Assembly: GCF_003660395.1 (NCBI RefSeq)
Contig: NZ_QXQT01000002.1
Location: 1 to 64,000, forward strand
Direction: 5' to 3'
Source of the DNA: Helicobacter vulpis
Lineage (GTDB): Bacteria > Campylobacterota > Campylobacteria > Campylobacterales > Helicobacteraceae
Length of the DNA stretch: 64,000 nt
Part shown: positions 19,445-29,125 of the stretch, one piece after another
Layout: each line of letters opens with the position of its first letter
Position numbering within the stretch: the stretch's first letter is position 1
Notes under the pieces: generated by a model
Database searches by the model: none
What the model was told of the DNA's origin: nothing
The model's input: the letters and a program-made list of their open reading frames with translations, nothing else
Made by a program: the position numbers and the translations under genes

Positions 19445-19911
19445 TCTTTACCTTGTAAGGCGCGTAGGGCTTTTTGATTTCTAGGATCAGCTAGAAAGGC
19501 ATCCTTAGAATCTTGGATTTGCGCTTGTCCATCATCGCCAAAAATGCTTGTCGCGTCCGAGCGGTTGAAGAGCACCACATTGGAGTCGTTTTTATCTTTT
19601 ACGATGATCTGTACAATGCCTTCTAGGGCAATGCTCACCGTGGTTTCAATATTGTCCCCCAAGCCCGCTTCAAAGCTAATTTCTTGGCGCAAACGCCGAA
19701 TTTTCAAACTCTCAAAGGTGTACCCGGCCAGCACAAAGAGCACGAAATTTCCAAAACTCTCGAACAAATCGGGGGGCAAAAGGGGTTCAAAGCGTACCTT
19801 AGAGAGATCGCAAAACACGCTGAAGTTCACGCGGTGGCCGTGCAGGAAATAGAGATGATCCAAGCAATGCTGGTTAGCCATGGCATTGTAGCGACCGCTC
19901 AAGTCTCTCAA
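19441..19911 (-). CDS. Conserved hypothetical protein
   Basis: 156 residues with no recognised domain. The most likely native start is MANQHCLDHLYFLHGH, or the TTG at 19911, which overlaps the pepF stop (TTGA) after a GAGG. Its position between pepF and the HdrB-like gene suggests one transcript. The function is unknown. Confidence 0.6.
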   Translation of the reverse strand: MRDLSGRYNAMANQHCLDHLYFLHGHRVNFSVFCDLSKVRFEPLLPPDLFESFGNFVLFVLAGYTFESLKIRRLRQEISFEAGLGDNIETTVSIALEGIVQIIVKDKNDSNVVLFNRSDATSIFGDDGQAQIQDSKDAFLADPRNQKALRALQGKE

Positions 19912-21704
19912 AGCAACGCCTCAAATTCAGATAACATTTTTTCCACCTCGCCCATGCCAATTCTCCAAAACTCTTTGTCTTGAATGTCTAGCCCAAACAT
20001 GCCCACCAGCTCTTCAGGGCTTTGGCTACCCCCCTTGCTCAAAAAATTCGTGTAGGTCTCTACAAATGCCTTGCGCTCGGCTGGGGTGTTTTGCTGGCGG
20101 TAGAGCCCAAACAACGCCAACACCAGCAATTGCCCATAGCTATAGGCGTAACAATAAAAGGGGGAGTGGATGAAATGGGGGATATAGCTCCACCAGCGCG
20201 CGTAATTCTTGGTGAGCTTCACACTCTTACCAAACATCTTGGCGTTTTCTTCCTGCCAAATGGTGTCAAAATCCTGCGCCTTGAGCTCCTCTTGCGTGGC
20301 GTGGATGCGGCGCTCAAAATTGGTCATCACAACCTGCCTAAACATGGTTGAAAACATGTCCTCTAGTTTGCCCGCGTAAATGTCCTTGAGCTCCTTCTTG
20401 TCTAGATTCTGCTTCAGGCTTTCAAATAATAGCATCTCTCCAAAGACGGAGGCAGTTTCAGAAGTGGTTAGAGGGGTGTTGGTGTTGAAATAGCCCACCT
20501 CTTTACTCAATTCTTGATGAATCATGTGCCCAAATTCATGCGCAATTGTGAAGACAGAGCGGCGGTTGTTGGTGAAGTTGAGCAACACGAAGGGGTGCGC
20601 GCTGGGCACGGTGCTAGCGCTAAATGCCCCGCCCTGCTTGCCGCTCCTAGGGTGCGAATCCACCCAGCCATGCGCGAGAGCATTTTCCACAATGGCGGCA
20701 AATTTAGGTGAAAAGTTCTTATAAGCCTTGAGCACTTGATCAAGAGCTTCTTGGTAGGTTACAGGGCTTTCTTTGGTGTCTAGAGGGGCGTAGCGATCGT
20801 AGTCTTTGAGTTTATGGCCTAAAATTTTGGATTTGATTTTGTAGTAGCGTTGCACTAAAGCTTGGTTGTCATTGACAATCTCTAGCATGCTATCCACGCT
20901 CACTTGAGAGATTTGGTTAGAAAGGTGGCGGAAACTCTCCGGACTTTCATAGTGGCGCAATTTATTGGCGATGTGCAGACCTTTGCGCACCATATTGAGC
21001 ACATAAGTGAGCACCAACTCATTTTTCTTAAGAGCCTTGGTCAAAGCTTTTTGGGCTTTTTTGCGCAATTTGCGATCTGGGTTGTGCAACTCTGAAAGAA
21101 TTTCCTCCTCGCTGATGATCTTGTCTTGGAAGGGGATTTTCAACGCAGTCAACGCCTTGTCAAAAAGATTAGAAAACGCGTCCACGCCCACGCTAGAAGT
21201 GGCTAGCAAAATCTTTTCTTCAGGTAGGCTCAAAATATGAGACTTTTCTTTCAAGAGCAGGCGCAAAGTGTAAGCGTACTTGGGAGTGGCTTGGATCAAC
21301 TCTTCTTGTTTAGCGCTATCCAAAGCACAGAATTCATTGTCCACGAATAGGAGATGTTGTGCGATGTCGTTGCACAACATCTCGTATTTGGAATACAAAT
21401 CGCTTTTATCCGTGTCGCTTGCAAAGACCAAAGACACATAGGCCATCGCCCTAGAAATGCCCTCGCTCAGTTCCTCATAATCCTCCATCGCTTTTTTAAA
21501 ACCGCCCGCTTCCAGCTGGCTGAAAGCACTGGCGTATTTCTTCTCATAAGCTCTAACTCTCTTGTCTAAACTAGCGATGTGCTTGTCTAAATCGTCCAAG
21601 TCTTTAAACAGCGCGCCTAAATCCCAGCGGTGCTCTAGAGTGCTTGGAGTTTTGGGGTCTTGTGTGGAAGGTTTCTTACTTGTCTTGGTTGGACTCATCG
21701 GCAT
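19908..21704 (-). CDS. pepF: Oligoendopeptidase F
   Basis: A cytoplasmic M3 zinc metallopeptidase that cuts short peptides. It has 598 residues. The zinc site is HEFGHMIHQ at about residues 390-398, and the third ligand glutamate should lie in TTSETASVFGE. Family features such as GKQGGAFS and YYKIKSKILG are also present. In H. pylori pepF is likewise next to a kefB-type antiporter. Confidence 0.93.
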   Translation of the reverse strand: MPMSPTKTSKKPSTQDPKTPSTLEHRWDLGALFKDLDDLDKHIASLDKRVRAYEKKYASAFSQLEAGGFKKAMEDYEELSEGISRAMAYVSLVFASDTDKSDLYSKYEMLCNDIAQHLLFVDNEFCALDSAKQEELIQATPKYAYTLRLLLKEKSHILSLPEEKILLATSSVGVDAFSNLFDKALTALKIPFQDKIISEEEILSELHNPDRKLRKKAQKALTKALKKNELVLTYVLNMVRKGLHIANKLRHYESPESFRHLSNQISQVSVDSMLEIVNDNQALVQRYYKIKSKILGHKLKDYDRYAPLDTKESPVTYQEALDQVLKAYKNFSPKFAAIVENALAHGWVDSHPRSGKQGGAFSASTVPSAHPFVLLNFTNNRRSVFTIAHEFGHMIHQELSKEVGYFNTNTPLTTSETASVFGEMLLFESLKQNLDKKELKDIYAGKLEDMFSTMFRQVVMTNFERRIHATQEELKAQDFDTIWQEENAKMFGKSVKLTKNYARWWSYIPHFIHSPFYCYAYSYGQLLVLALFGLYRQQNTPAERKAFVETYTNFLSKGGSQSPEELVGMFGLDIQDKEFWRIGMGEVEKMLSEFEALL

Positions 21705-21755
21705 TCCTTTTTTGGGTGGTTTAGAGCTATTCTAACATGATTTGCCATACTTGGG

Positions 21756-22991
21756 CTAATTTTTAGAAGCTTCCTTATGAAAAATGAAATTGGCTAGGGA
21801 ATCTAAGTATTTGAGCATAAAGGGCGTGGCAAGCATAGAGAAGATGATCATAAGAACCAAGAATTGCTGGATATCTTGGGGGAGGACATGGATAATGCCT
21901 TTCTTGTGCAAGAAAGCTAGCAGTCCTTGGTGTTTTTGCAAAGTTAGGACATCTTGCTTGCTAGCTGTTAAGAAAACTACCAATGCAAATTCTCCAATCT
22001 GGGCTAGAGATAGGGCTGTTTTGATAGAACTCTTGGTGTCCCTAAAGAAGCGCAAGAGAAAGTACAAGATTGCAATCTTGAGCACCATCGCGATACTGAG
22101 CAAGAGCACCACGGCAAAGAAATTTTCAAACAAGAATTTCAGATTAATTTGCATCCCCACGGTAACAAAGAACAGCCCCAAAAAGATATTTTTTAAGGGG
22201 GCAAATTCGTCCTGCACTTTGACGCGGTAACGCGACTTAGAAATCGCCATGCCCGCTACAAACGCCCCTAGCGACATTGAAAAGCCAAAAAAGTGGCTCA
22301 AACTCGCCGCGCCAAAAACAATGAGCAAGATTGTTGCCATGAATAACTCAGGCAGGCGACTCTCAGCAGCCAAACTGAGTATTTTAGTGGCGGCTTGTTT
22401 GCCGGGTAATAGCAGGATAGAGAGAATGATCCCCGCAGAGATCGCCGTTTTGATCAAAAGCTTGACAAAGTTTGCGTGCGCATCCCCCATGAGCATCAAG
22501 ATCAAGAGCATGGGGATGGCAGCGATGTCTTGAAAGATCAAAATCCCCACCACGATCTTGCCCACTGGGGTGTTGAGCTGCTTGCTCTCTTCAAAGAATT
22601 TGAGCACGATGGCAGTTGAGGAGAGAGAAAAACCCATGCTCACCACCAGCGAAAAGCCCCATGAAGAACCCATCACATAGTACCCAAAAACCATGAATAT
22701 GAGAGAAGTAACCACCACCTGCAACCCCCCAAACACCAGCACTTCCTGCTTCATGGTCTTGAGTTTGTCAAAATTGAACTCCAGCCCAATCATGAACATT
22801 AAAAAGACAATTCCAAAATCCGCAATTTCAGAGAGAGATTCAAAATCCTCAATATGAAAAATCGCCACAATAATGAGCCCTGTGAGGATATAGCCAATGA
22901 TGATGGGCATGTCTATGCGCTTGAGCAAGAGACCACTGACCACACTCAAACCCAAGCTCGCAACAATTACATATAGGGGGTGTATTTCCAT
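21756..22991 (-). CDS. kefB: CPA2-family cation/proton antiporter
   Basis: A 411-residue membrane protein with about twelve hydrophobic segments. The cores FLMFMIGLEFNF, GFSLSSTAIVLK and FQDIAAIPML are characteristic of the KefB/KefC/NapA superfamily (CPA2). The cytoplasmic TrkA-N domain of true KefB is missing, so glutathione control is unlikely. Na+/H+ or K+/H+ exchange fits. Confidence 0.85.
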   Translation of the reverse strand: MEIHPLYVIVASLGLSVVSGLLLKRIDMPIIIGYILTGLIIVAIFHIEDFESLSEIADFGIVFLMFMIGLEFNFDKLKTMKQEVLVFGGLQVVVTSLIFMVFGYYVMGSSWGFSLVVSMGFSLSSTAIVLKFFEESKQLNTPVGKIVVGILIFQDIAAIPMLLILMLMGDAHANFVKLLIKTAISAGIILSILLLPGKQAATKILSLAAESRLPELFMATILLIVFGAASLSHFFGFSMSLGAFVAGMAISKSRYRVKVQDEFAPLKNIFLGLFFVTVGMQINLKFLFENFFAVVLLLSIAMVLKIAILYFLLRFFRDTKSSIKTALSLAQIGEFALVVFLTASKQDVLTLQKHQGLLAFLHKKGIIHVLPQDIQQFLVLMIIFSMLATPFMLKYLDSLANFIFHKEASKN

Positions 22992-23060
22992 AGGTTATCC
23001 ATTAAAGCAATGCTTAAAAACTCGCATTATATAATAAACCGACAAATAGGGAGAGTATGT

Positions 23061-23351
23061 GTGGAAAAGACAATCGCTTTGGCTAGTGTTTATGAGCTAC
23101 AGGGGTTAAAATCCCAAGCGTTGGAGATTTATAAGAATGTCCTAGAAAAAGACCCTCGAAATAAAGAGGCTTTGCAGGGTTGCAAGCGTTTGACTCAAAC
23201 CCCAACTACCCCCTGTACCCCGCGCGCGCAACTCCAGCAATACGCGCCCTTGCAACGCTTTGAGATGCAAAAAATGCAAAAATTATTTATCCAAGCCGAA
23301 CAACCCGCGCAATTGCGCGCTATCGAACAATGGTTAATGCAATGGAACTAA
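23061..23351 (+). CDS. Small tetratricopeptide-like protein
   Basis: About 96 residues from the GTG at 23061, which follows GGGAGAG. An earlier in-frame start would overlap kefB. The first 40 residues (VYELQGLKSQALEIYKNVLEKDPRNKEAL) form one clear TPR-like helix pair. It overlaps the next gene by 22 bp, so the two are co-translated. Confidence 0.65.
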   Translation: MEKTIALASVYELQGLKSQALEIYKNVLEKDPRNKEALQGCKRLTQTPTTPCTPRAQLQQYAPLQRFEMQKMQKLFIQAEQPAQLRAIEQWLMQWN

Positions 23352-23611
23352 GAAGTATTGTCTCTCAAACTCTGGATGAAATCGGTCAAAAAGAGCCCGC
23401 AACACCCAGCCCTAAGCCTCTTCCTGCGCGTGTATCCCAAGAGGAACAGGCTTTTCTAAGGGATTTGGAACAAAAAACCCTCCTCTTATTTGAAGGGCTT
23501 AGAGCGCACCAAATTAAAGATTTGCCCACTAAATTAGACTTGGTACTCAATTATTTGCAGTACCAACTTTACGTAGTACAAGAACGCCTCAAAACCTACC
23601 AGCAAGACTAA
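23330..23611 (+). CDS. CiaD-like small protein
   Basis: 93 residues, or 89 if it starts at the second ATG (MELRSIVSQTLDEI). The N-terminal helix, a proline-rich middle and the C-terminal block FLRDLEQKTLLLFEGL followed by LDLVLNYLQYQL resemble the Campylobacter invasion antigen CiaD family (Cj0788), whose gene also follows a small TPR-like gene. This is from memory of the pattern. An effector role in this organism is not implied. Confidence 0.5.
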   Translation: MVNAMELRSIVSQTLDEIGQKEPATPSPKPLPARVSQEEQAFLRDLEQKTLLLFEGLRAHQIKDLPTKLDLVLNYLQYQLYVVQERLKTYQQD

Positions 23612-24357
23612 GAAAAATAGCTAGGAGGCTGGCTTTTAAAGGCGTTTTTTTGCACCCTTGAGACAATGCTTGCCACCAAATCGGGCGCATACCCTAGATC
23701 GCACAGCACTCTAGGCTCGATGTGTGTAGGGCGATCCCAACGCGCGCTGATCTCTGCTAAGAGGGGGTCAATGAGCGCGTAGCTAAAGCCTAAATCTAGT
23801 TCATCGCTCTGCCCGCTATAGAGATCCGCGCTGGGGGGTTTGTTTAAAATATTTGCAGGGATTTCTAGGGCACGGGCTAGGGTGTAAACCTGGCTTTTAA
23901 ACAGGTGGGCAATGGGGTTAATTAGCCATGCCAAATCCCCAAAAAGCGTGCCATAGCCTAGCATGATCTCACTCTTATTGCTTGTACCCACCACTAACGC
24001 CTCAATCTCCATAGAAAAATCATAGAGCAAGTTCATGCGCATGCGCGCGCAGAAATTGCCCAGCCGTCCTAAACTCGCGTTAGGGTTATTGGCTTTAAAT
24101 AACGCTTCATAAGGCGCAATGGGGCGTTGTGTATAGGGGATATTAAAATGCTTACACAGCGCGATCGCATCTTGTAGCGCGCTAGAGGGGTGGCTTGCGG
24201 GCATTAAAAGGGCGTGCGTGGGCAGGACTTTTTGGCACAACACCCCCACTAGCGCGCTATCCACCCCCCCGCTCATCCCCACTAAAAAGCGCTTAAAGCC
24301 CCTTTGTGCGCTTTGGGTTTGTAAAAACAAAAGGAGTTGATCTAGGGTGTTTTTCAT
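23608..24357 (-). CDS. nadE: NAD+ synthetase, ammonia-dependent
   Basis: Makes NAD+ from nicotinate adenine dinucleotide with ATP and ammonia. It has 249 residues. The PP-loop is MSGGVDSALVGV (about residues 28-39). TSNKSEIMLGYGTLFGD and DLYSGQSDELDLGFSY are typical active-site stretches. There is no N-terminal nitrilase domain, so it uses free ammonia. The 3' end overlaps the convergent CiaD-like gene by 4 bp. Confidence 0.93.
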   Translation of the reverse strand: MKNTLDQLLLFLQTQSAQRGFKRFLVGMSGGVDSALVGVLCQKVLPTHALLMPASHPSSALQDAIALCKHFNIPYTQRPIAPYEALFKANNPNASLGRLGNFCARMRMNLLYDFSMEIEALVVGTSNKSEIMLGYGTLFGDLAWLINPIAHLFKSQVYTLARALEIPANILNKPPSADLYSGQSDELDLGFSYALIDPLLAEISARWDRPTHIEPRVLCDLGYAPDLVASIVSRVQKNAFKSQPPSYFS

Positions 24358-24879
24358 CTAAAACTCCGGCAAAAATTTAGCGCATCTGGGATTGGGGGTG
24401 GCATCTCCAGAGGCTGCACCATACAATAGGGGACTACAACCCAAGTAATAAACCTTGCCCTTGCGATCTTGGATGGTAAAACTCCCGCCCGCATCAATGT
24501 CAAAGGTGTATTTCTGCCCCTCTAAGACAAAACTCCCCGTGATGTAGCAGGGGAATTGCTCGTAGTCTATATAGGGTGAGCTCTCATAGGTTTCACTTCT
24601 CTTAAAAAACTTTTTTAAGCTCTTGGGGCTAAAGTGCCATGCCAAACACCGCTTGGCAAATTCTTCTCCCTCTCTAGCGATGATTTCTTTTCTGTCTTGC
24701 TCGTTGTGTCCTACTTTCACCGGATGAATCACAATCTTTTGAATTTGATCAAAACTCTTTGTCCATAGCCCGCAGTCCTCCCCCAAAACGTGATAACATT
24801 CTTTAACTCGAGCTGAATCTAGGGCGTGTGTAAAAGAGCCTGCCAAAATACCACAGATGAATATCTTAATAGCATGCAT
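24358..24879 (-). CDS. Exported protein, paralogue 2 of a tandem pair
   Basis: 173 residues with a signal peptide (MHAIKIFICGILAGSFTHA). The mature part shares most of its length with the gene upstream: [49 protein letters not shown] and YYLGC are present in both. Conserved cysteines (CY, DCG, CLAW, PC, GC, RCAKFLP) suggest disulfides in the periplasm. Family unknown. It abuts nadE with no gap. Confidence 0.75.
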   Translation of the reverse strand: MHAIKIFICGILAGSFTHALDSARVKECYHVLGEDCGLWTKSFDQIQKIVIHPVKVGHNEQDRKEIIAREGEEFAKRCLAWHFSPKSLKKFFKRSETYESSPYIDYEQFPCYITGSFVLEGQKYTFDIDAGGSFTIQDRKGKVYYLGCSPLLYGAASGDATPNPRCAKFLPEF

Positions 24880-25410
24880 TTAAAAATCCGGCAAAAATTT
24901 AGCGCATTTGGGATTAGAAACAATGTCCCCAGAGTCATTATACCGCTCAAGGTTACAACCCAAGTAATAAGTCTTGCGCTTGGAATCGTGAATCTCAAAA
25001 TACCCGCCCCCATTAATCTCAAAGGTGTATTTTTGCCCCTCTAGCATAAAACTCCCCGTGATGTGGCAAGGGAAATAGTCATAGTCATGACGGGGTGAGC
25101 TATCCTCATAGGTTTCACTTCTCTTAAAAAACTCTTTTAAGCTCTTGGGGTTAAAGCGCCATGCCAAACACCCCTTAATCTCTTCGCTTCCCTGCTCCGC
25201 TTTAATTTGCTCTTGAGTAAGCTCTATTTTTGCCGGATGAATCACAATCTTTTGAATCTGATCAAAGCCTTTGGTCCATAACCCGCAGTCCTTGCCCAAA
25301 ACCTCATAGCATTCTTTAACTCGAGCTGAATCTAGGGCGTGGAGCACAGACATCAGCATCCCCATGAGCAACACCCCTGCAAGTTTCTTTGTTTTTAAGA
25401 GTTTTTGCAT
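24880..25410 (-). CDS. Exported protein, paralogue 1 of a tandem pair
   Basis: 176 residues with a signal peptide ending near VLHA and the same mature core as its downstream copy. The copies differ mainly in the linker around residues 65-80 and near the C-terminus. Its ATG overlaps the trpB stop by 16 bp, so it is likely co-transcribed with trpDCB. It occupies the place where trpA commonly sits. Function unknown. Confidence 0.75.
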   Translation of the reverse strand: MQKLLKTKKLAGVLLMGMLMSVLHALDSARVKECYEVLGKDCGLWTKGFDQIQKIVIHPAKIELTQEQIKAEQGSEEIKGCLAWRFNPKSLKEFFKRSETYEDSSPRHDYDYFPCHITGSFMLEGQKYTFEINGGGYFEIHDSKRKTYYLGCNLERYNDSGDIVSNPKCAKFLPDF

Positions 25411-26579
25411 GCCATCGCTTCTTGCACGCTGGCTAGGTCCTTATCCCCCCGCCCGCTTAAATTGACAACCATTAGAGTCTCTTGCGTGCAAGTTTGGGCG
25501 ATTTTTAAGGCGTAGGCTAGCGCGTGCGCGCTCTCCAAAGCCGGGATAATTCCCTCTTCTTGGCACAGACACACAAAAGCATCCAAAGCTTCTTGATCGC
25601 TAATTGCCACATACTCCGCCCGCCCGCTGCTCTTCAAATAACTATGCTCTGGTCCTACGCCTGGATAATCCAGCCCTGCGCTCAAGCTATGACTTTCACA
25701 AATCTGCCCCTGTACGTCTTGCAAAATATAGGTTTTGCTTCCATGCAAAATCCCCACACTCCCTCGACACAACACCGCGCCATGCTTAGAAGTCTCCAAC
25801 CCTAAACCACCCGGCTCCACGCCAATAAGGCGTACCTGTAAGTCTGGCAAAAAGCCAGAGAACATGCCAATGGCATTAGACCCCCCACCCACACACGCGA
25901 TCACCATGTCGGGCAATCTGCCCTCCTTTTCTAGAATCTGCGCCCTAGTTTCTGTGCCGATCACGCTCTGAAAGTGTTTGACCATGCGCGGGTAAGGATG
26001 TGGGCCTGCGGCCGTGCCTAATAAATAATGCGTGTTAGGATAGGAACTTGCCCAATCGCGTAAGGCTTGGTTGATCGCGCTTTTGAGTGTCGCACACCCG
26101 CTGTGTACTCCCACCACCTCAGCCCCCATCAAGCGCATGCGAAACACATTTTGTTCTTGGCGTTGCATGTCTTTTGCCCCCATATACACCACGCACTCTA
26201 ACCCCAATAGCGCGCACGCGATTGCGCTGGCCACCCCGTGTTGCCCGGCACCCGTCTCGGCGATAATGCGCTTCTTGCCCATATTTTTTGCCAGCAATGC
26301 CTGCCCTAGGGCTTGGTTGGTCTTGTGTGCCCCGCCATGGATGAGGTCCTCGCGCTTTAGATAGAGTTTCACCTTGGGGTTTTTCACAATATTTTTCACT
26401 GGAGTGAGCGCGCTAGGACGCCCCACAAAATCGCGCAAAAGAGTCTTAAAACTCTCTTGAAAGGCGCGATCGCCTACACATTCTTCGAACGCTTCGCCCA
26501 ATTCCTGCAGTGCGGGGACAAGGATTTCTGGCACAAAACAGCCCCCAAACTCCCCAAAGTATGCCTGTGATTCTGACAT
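25395..26579 (-). CDS. trpB: Tryptophan synthase beta chain
   Basis: Condenses indole with serine. The 394-residue protein begins [13 protein letters not shown]. The PLP lysine is in [12 protein letters not shown] and the phosphate loop is [12 protein letters not shown]. This is the TrpB1 type, which normally works in complex with TrpA. No trpA follows it in this window. Its ATG directly follows the trpCF stop. Confidence 0.95.
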   Translation of the reverse strand: MSESQAYFGEFGGCFVPEILVPALQELGEAFEECVGDRAFQESFKTLLRDFVGRPSALTPVKNIVKNPKVKLYLKREDLIHGGAHKTNQALGQALLAKNMGKKRIIAETGAGQHGVASAIACALLGLECVVYMGAKDMQRQEQNVFRMRLMGAEVVGVHSGCATLKSAINQALRDWASSYPNTHYLLGTAAGPHPYPRMVKHFQSVIGTETRAQILEKEGRLPDMVIACVGGGSNAIGMFSGFLPDLQVRLIGVEPGGLGLETSKHGAVLCRGSVGILHGSKTYILQDVQGQICESHSLSAGLDYPGVGPEHSYLKSSGRAEYVAISDQEALDAFVCLCQEEGIIPALESAHALAYALKIAQTCTQETLMVVNLSGRGDKDLASVQEAMACKNS

Positions 26580-27938
26580 TCAATACTCTCTTAACATGTG
26601 GGATATTTCTAAGATTTTGATCCGACTCTTTTTACCCGGAGAATCCTCTACCCCCGAATTGACATCCAAGCCCAACGCGCCAACGTTTAAAGCATCTTTA
26701 AGATTATGCGCCCCAATCCCCCCAGCTAGCATAAAGGGCTTGGCTTGCGTGTCTAAAATCTCCCAAGCAAAGCACACTCCATTGCCCCCCGCCCGCACGC
26801 CCTTGCTATCATAAAGAATTAAGTCCGCGCCATTGTCTACATTCGTATCTAGGGTACGCGCGCTTGGGTCCACACTGTGCACCTGCCAAATGGCGCAATC
26901 CAAACAAGCTTTGAGCAAACTAATTTGTTGCGCGTCATAATTTCCATGGAGTTGCACCACGCTCAAGCCCAAGAGCTGGGCAGTATGGATGATCACGCTA
27001 ATATGCGCGTCTACAAAGACACCCACAAATTTTAAACCACGTACCTTGCGCACCAATTTAAGGGCTTTTTTGGGTGTGATATAACGGGGTGAAATGGGGC
27101 AAAAGATCAAGCCCCCATAGAGGAAATGGGCTTTGTAGGCGCGTTTTGCGTCCTTTAAGCGGGTTAACCCACAGAGCTTATGCGCCCCATAAATAAGTTG
27201 TACACACGCTTGGTGTAAATCAGGCGCGCCCATCAACGCGCTCCCCACTAAAAAACCATGCACCTTAGGGGCTAGCGCTTTGATTTGGGCATGTGTGCTA
27301 AAGCCAGATTCGCTCACCACCACATGCCCCTCGGGAATGAGAGCGCGCAGGGTGTTCGTGGTGTTTAGATCCACCTTGAGAGTGTGTAGATCGCGATTGT
27401 TGATCCCAATGATTTGCGCGCCCAATTCTAGGGCTCTTTGCACTTCCTTAGTGTTGCTCACTTCGCACAACACGGCCATGTTTAGGGTGTGCGCTAGGGT
27501 AGCAAGTTGGTGGTATTGCGCATCTTCTAGTGCACTTAACATGAGCAAAATCGCGTCTGCACCCATGTGTCTAGCCAACTTGACTTGAAAGGGAGTGAGG
27601 ATGAAATCCTTACACAAAATTGGTTTGTCTGTGCGCTCAGAGACAAAATGCAAATATTGGTAAGAACCCTTGAAATACGCCATATCAGTGAGTACGGAAA
27701 TGCAAGTGGCAAATCGATTATAAACTTTGACAATTTCTTCTAAGTGGAATGCCGCGCGGATCAAACCTTTAGAGGGTGAAGCCTTTTTACATTCCAAAAT
27801 AAAACTGGTGCGTTGCTCTAAAAGGGCCTGTTTAAAATCTCGATGGCTTAAGGAAATCTGCGTGGGCAAATTGTACATTTTTTCCAACAGCGCGATCTCT
27901 TGGGGCTTGTGCGCCAATATCTCTTGCAAATTAGGCAT
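26580..27938 (-). CDS. trpCF: Bifunctional IGP synthase / PRA isomerase
   Basis: 452 residues with two (beta/alpha)8 domains, both in tryptophan synthesis. Residues 1-250 are indole-3-glycerol-phosphate synthase (ILECKKASPSKGLIR, LCKDFILTPFQV, GINNRDLHT, VSESGFST). Residues 255-452 are phosphoribosylanthranilate isomerase (KLCGLTRLKDA, VQLHGNYD, LAGGIGAHNL, LDVNSGVEDSPGKK). The fusion is like that of E. coli TrpC. It overlaps trpD by 8 bp. Confidence 0.95.
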   Translation of the reverse strand: MPNLQEILAHKPQEIALLEKMYNLPTQISLSHRDFKQALLEQRTSFILECKKASPSKGLIRAAFHLEEIVKVYNRFATCISVLTDMAYFKGSYQYLHFVSERTDKPILCKDFILTPFQVKLARHMGADAILLMLSALEDAQYHQLATLAHTLNMAVLCEVSNTKEVQRALELGAQIIGINNRDLHTLKVDLNTTNTLRALIPEGHVVVSESGFSTHAQIKALAPKVHGFLVGSALMGAPDLHQACVQLIYGAHKLCGLTRLKDAKRAYKAHFLYGGLIFCPISPRYITPKKALKLVRKVRGLKFVGVFVDAHISVIIHTAQLLGLSVVQLHGNYDAQQISLLKACLDCAIWQVHSVDPSARTLDTNVDNGADLILYDSKGVRAGGNGVCFAWEILDTQAKPFMLAGGIGAHNLKDALNVGALGLDVNSGVEDSPGKKSRIKILEISHMLREY

Positions 27939-28944
27939 GGCTGGCCTTGATAATTTTTTGTAGATGTCGATACGCCTGCGCGCTTTCTAAATGGGCTAGG
28001 ACCATTGCAACCCCTTCTTTAAAACTAGCCGCCTTACCGGCCAAGTAGAGCAAGGGCGCGCTATTGATCGCGATGCTGGCTTTATGAGCCTGCGTTGCGC
28101 GCCCTTGCAAAATGTCCAAACAGATTCGCGCGCTGTTCTCTAAGTGATCGCTGCACAACGCTTCTAGGGGATAAGAATTTAGCCCAAAATCCTTAGGGCT
28201 CAAGCGGTATTGTTGGATTTGTTTATCCTGTAAGGCGCATACTACACTTTCCCCATGCAAGGCGATCTCATCCAATCCCTCCCCATGCACCACCAACGCG
28301 CGCTCTATGCCCAACTTGCTCAAAGCGCGCGCCATGGGCAAGCATAACTTAGGATCATAAACTCCTAAGAGCTGGGCTTTTGGGGCTAAAGGGTTGATGA
28401 GCGGCCCGATGAGATTAAAGATCGTGCGGGTTTTGAGCTCTTGGCGCACCTTAGTCGCATGGGCAAAGTGAGGGTAAAACAAGGGCGCGAAGAGAAAAGT
28501 AAAATTGGTCTTTTGTAAACAAACTAGGGCTTTTTTCAAATCCATGCCAATATTCACACCCAAAAACTCGAGCAAATCCGCGCTCCCCCCCGCCCTAGAG
28601 CTGCTCTTATTGCCATGTTTAGCCATGGGTACCCCCATAGAGGCACACACCAGCGCGCTAATGGTGCTGACATTAAGAGTGTTGGCCCCATCACCCCCCG
28701 TGCCACAATTATCATAACATAGTGTTACGGGTTGCTTGGGTTGTAACTGCAAACAAAAGCGCGCCGCGCTGGTGATCTCGCGTGCGCTCTCAGGTTTCAT
28801 CTTTAAAGCGATCAACACCGCGCTCAATTGTACCGCGCTCAATTCTCCTTGTATGATGGCACTAAAAAGTTCCCTGATCTGCGCGTCCGTGAGACTTCTT
28901 TTTTGATAGAGCCGCTCAAATACGGCCTTTAAACCAGATTGCAT
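27931..28944 (-). CDS. trpD: Anthranilate phosphoribosyltransferase
   Basis: Transfers phosphoribose to anthranilate. It has 337 residues from the ATG at 28944, which is 9 nt after AGGAG. CGTGGDGANTLNVST, KHGNKSSSRAGGSADLLE and NLIGPLINP are family motifs. No TrpG glutaminase domain is fused. It is the first gene of this partial trp operon. A TACAAT box at 28976-28971 may be its -10. Confidence 0.95.
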   Translation of the reverse strand: MQSGLKAVFERLYQKRSLTDAQIRELFSAIIQGELSAVQLSAVLIALKMKPESAREITSAARFCLQLQPKQPVTLCYDNCGTGGDGANTLNVSTISALVCASMGVPMAKHGNKSSSRAGGSADLLEFLGVNIGMDLKKALVCLQKTNFTFLFAPLFYPHFAHATKVRQELKTRTIFNLIGPLINPLAPKAQLLGVYDPKLCLPMARALSKLGIERALVVHGEGLDEIALHGESVVCALQDKQIQQYRLSPKDFGLNSYPLEALCSDHLENSARICLDILQGRATQAHKASIAINSAPLLYLAGKAASFKEGVAMVLAHLESAQAYRHLQKIIKASHA

Positions 28945-28970
28945 GCTCAAAAACTCCTGCTAGATGCAAC

Positions 28971-28976
28971 ATTGTA
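28971..28976 (-). promoter_or_regulatory. Possible -10 box of the trpD operon
   Basis: TACAAT on the minus strand, 27 nt upstream of the trpD start and back to back with the rpsB promoter region. No trp leader peptide with Trp codons is apparent in the short leader. Confidence 0.4.
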
Positions 28977-29034
28977 ATACAAGAGAGCAAATAAGCGTCA
29001 TCCCAAGTTAAACTTCCCTTTATCTGAAGCGCGT

Positions 29035-29125
29035 TAGAATACCCCCCGCCTTTCATCAATTCACACACGCCCCGCCTTAAAGTGATCAAGCAGGGGGCGT
29101 GGCGGCAAACTTTAAGGAGACATCT
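29035..29125 (+). promoter_or_regulatory. rpsB promoter and leader with a possible pseudoknot
   Basis: A -10-like TAGAAT lies at 29035-29040. Downstream a hairpin pairs CACGCCCC (29066-29073) with GGGGCGTG (29094-29101). Its loop carries CCTTAAAG (29075-29082), the exact complement of CTTTAAGG (29110-29117), which overlaps the AAGGAGA ribosome binding site of rpsB. Such a loop-to-SD pseudoknot would block initiation and could be stabilised by excess S2. S2 autoregulation is known in other bacteria; here it is inferred. Confidence 0.5.

Noticed and set aside
28945-29034. Trp attenuator upstream of trpD
   Set aside because: No leader peptide with Trp codons and no alternative hairpins in the short leader.
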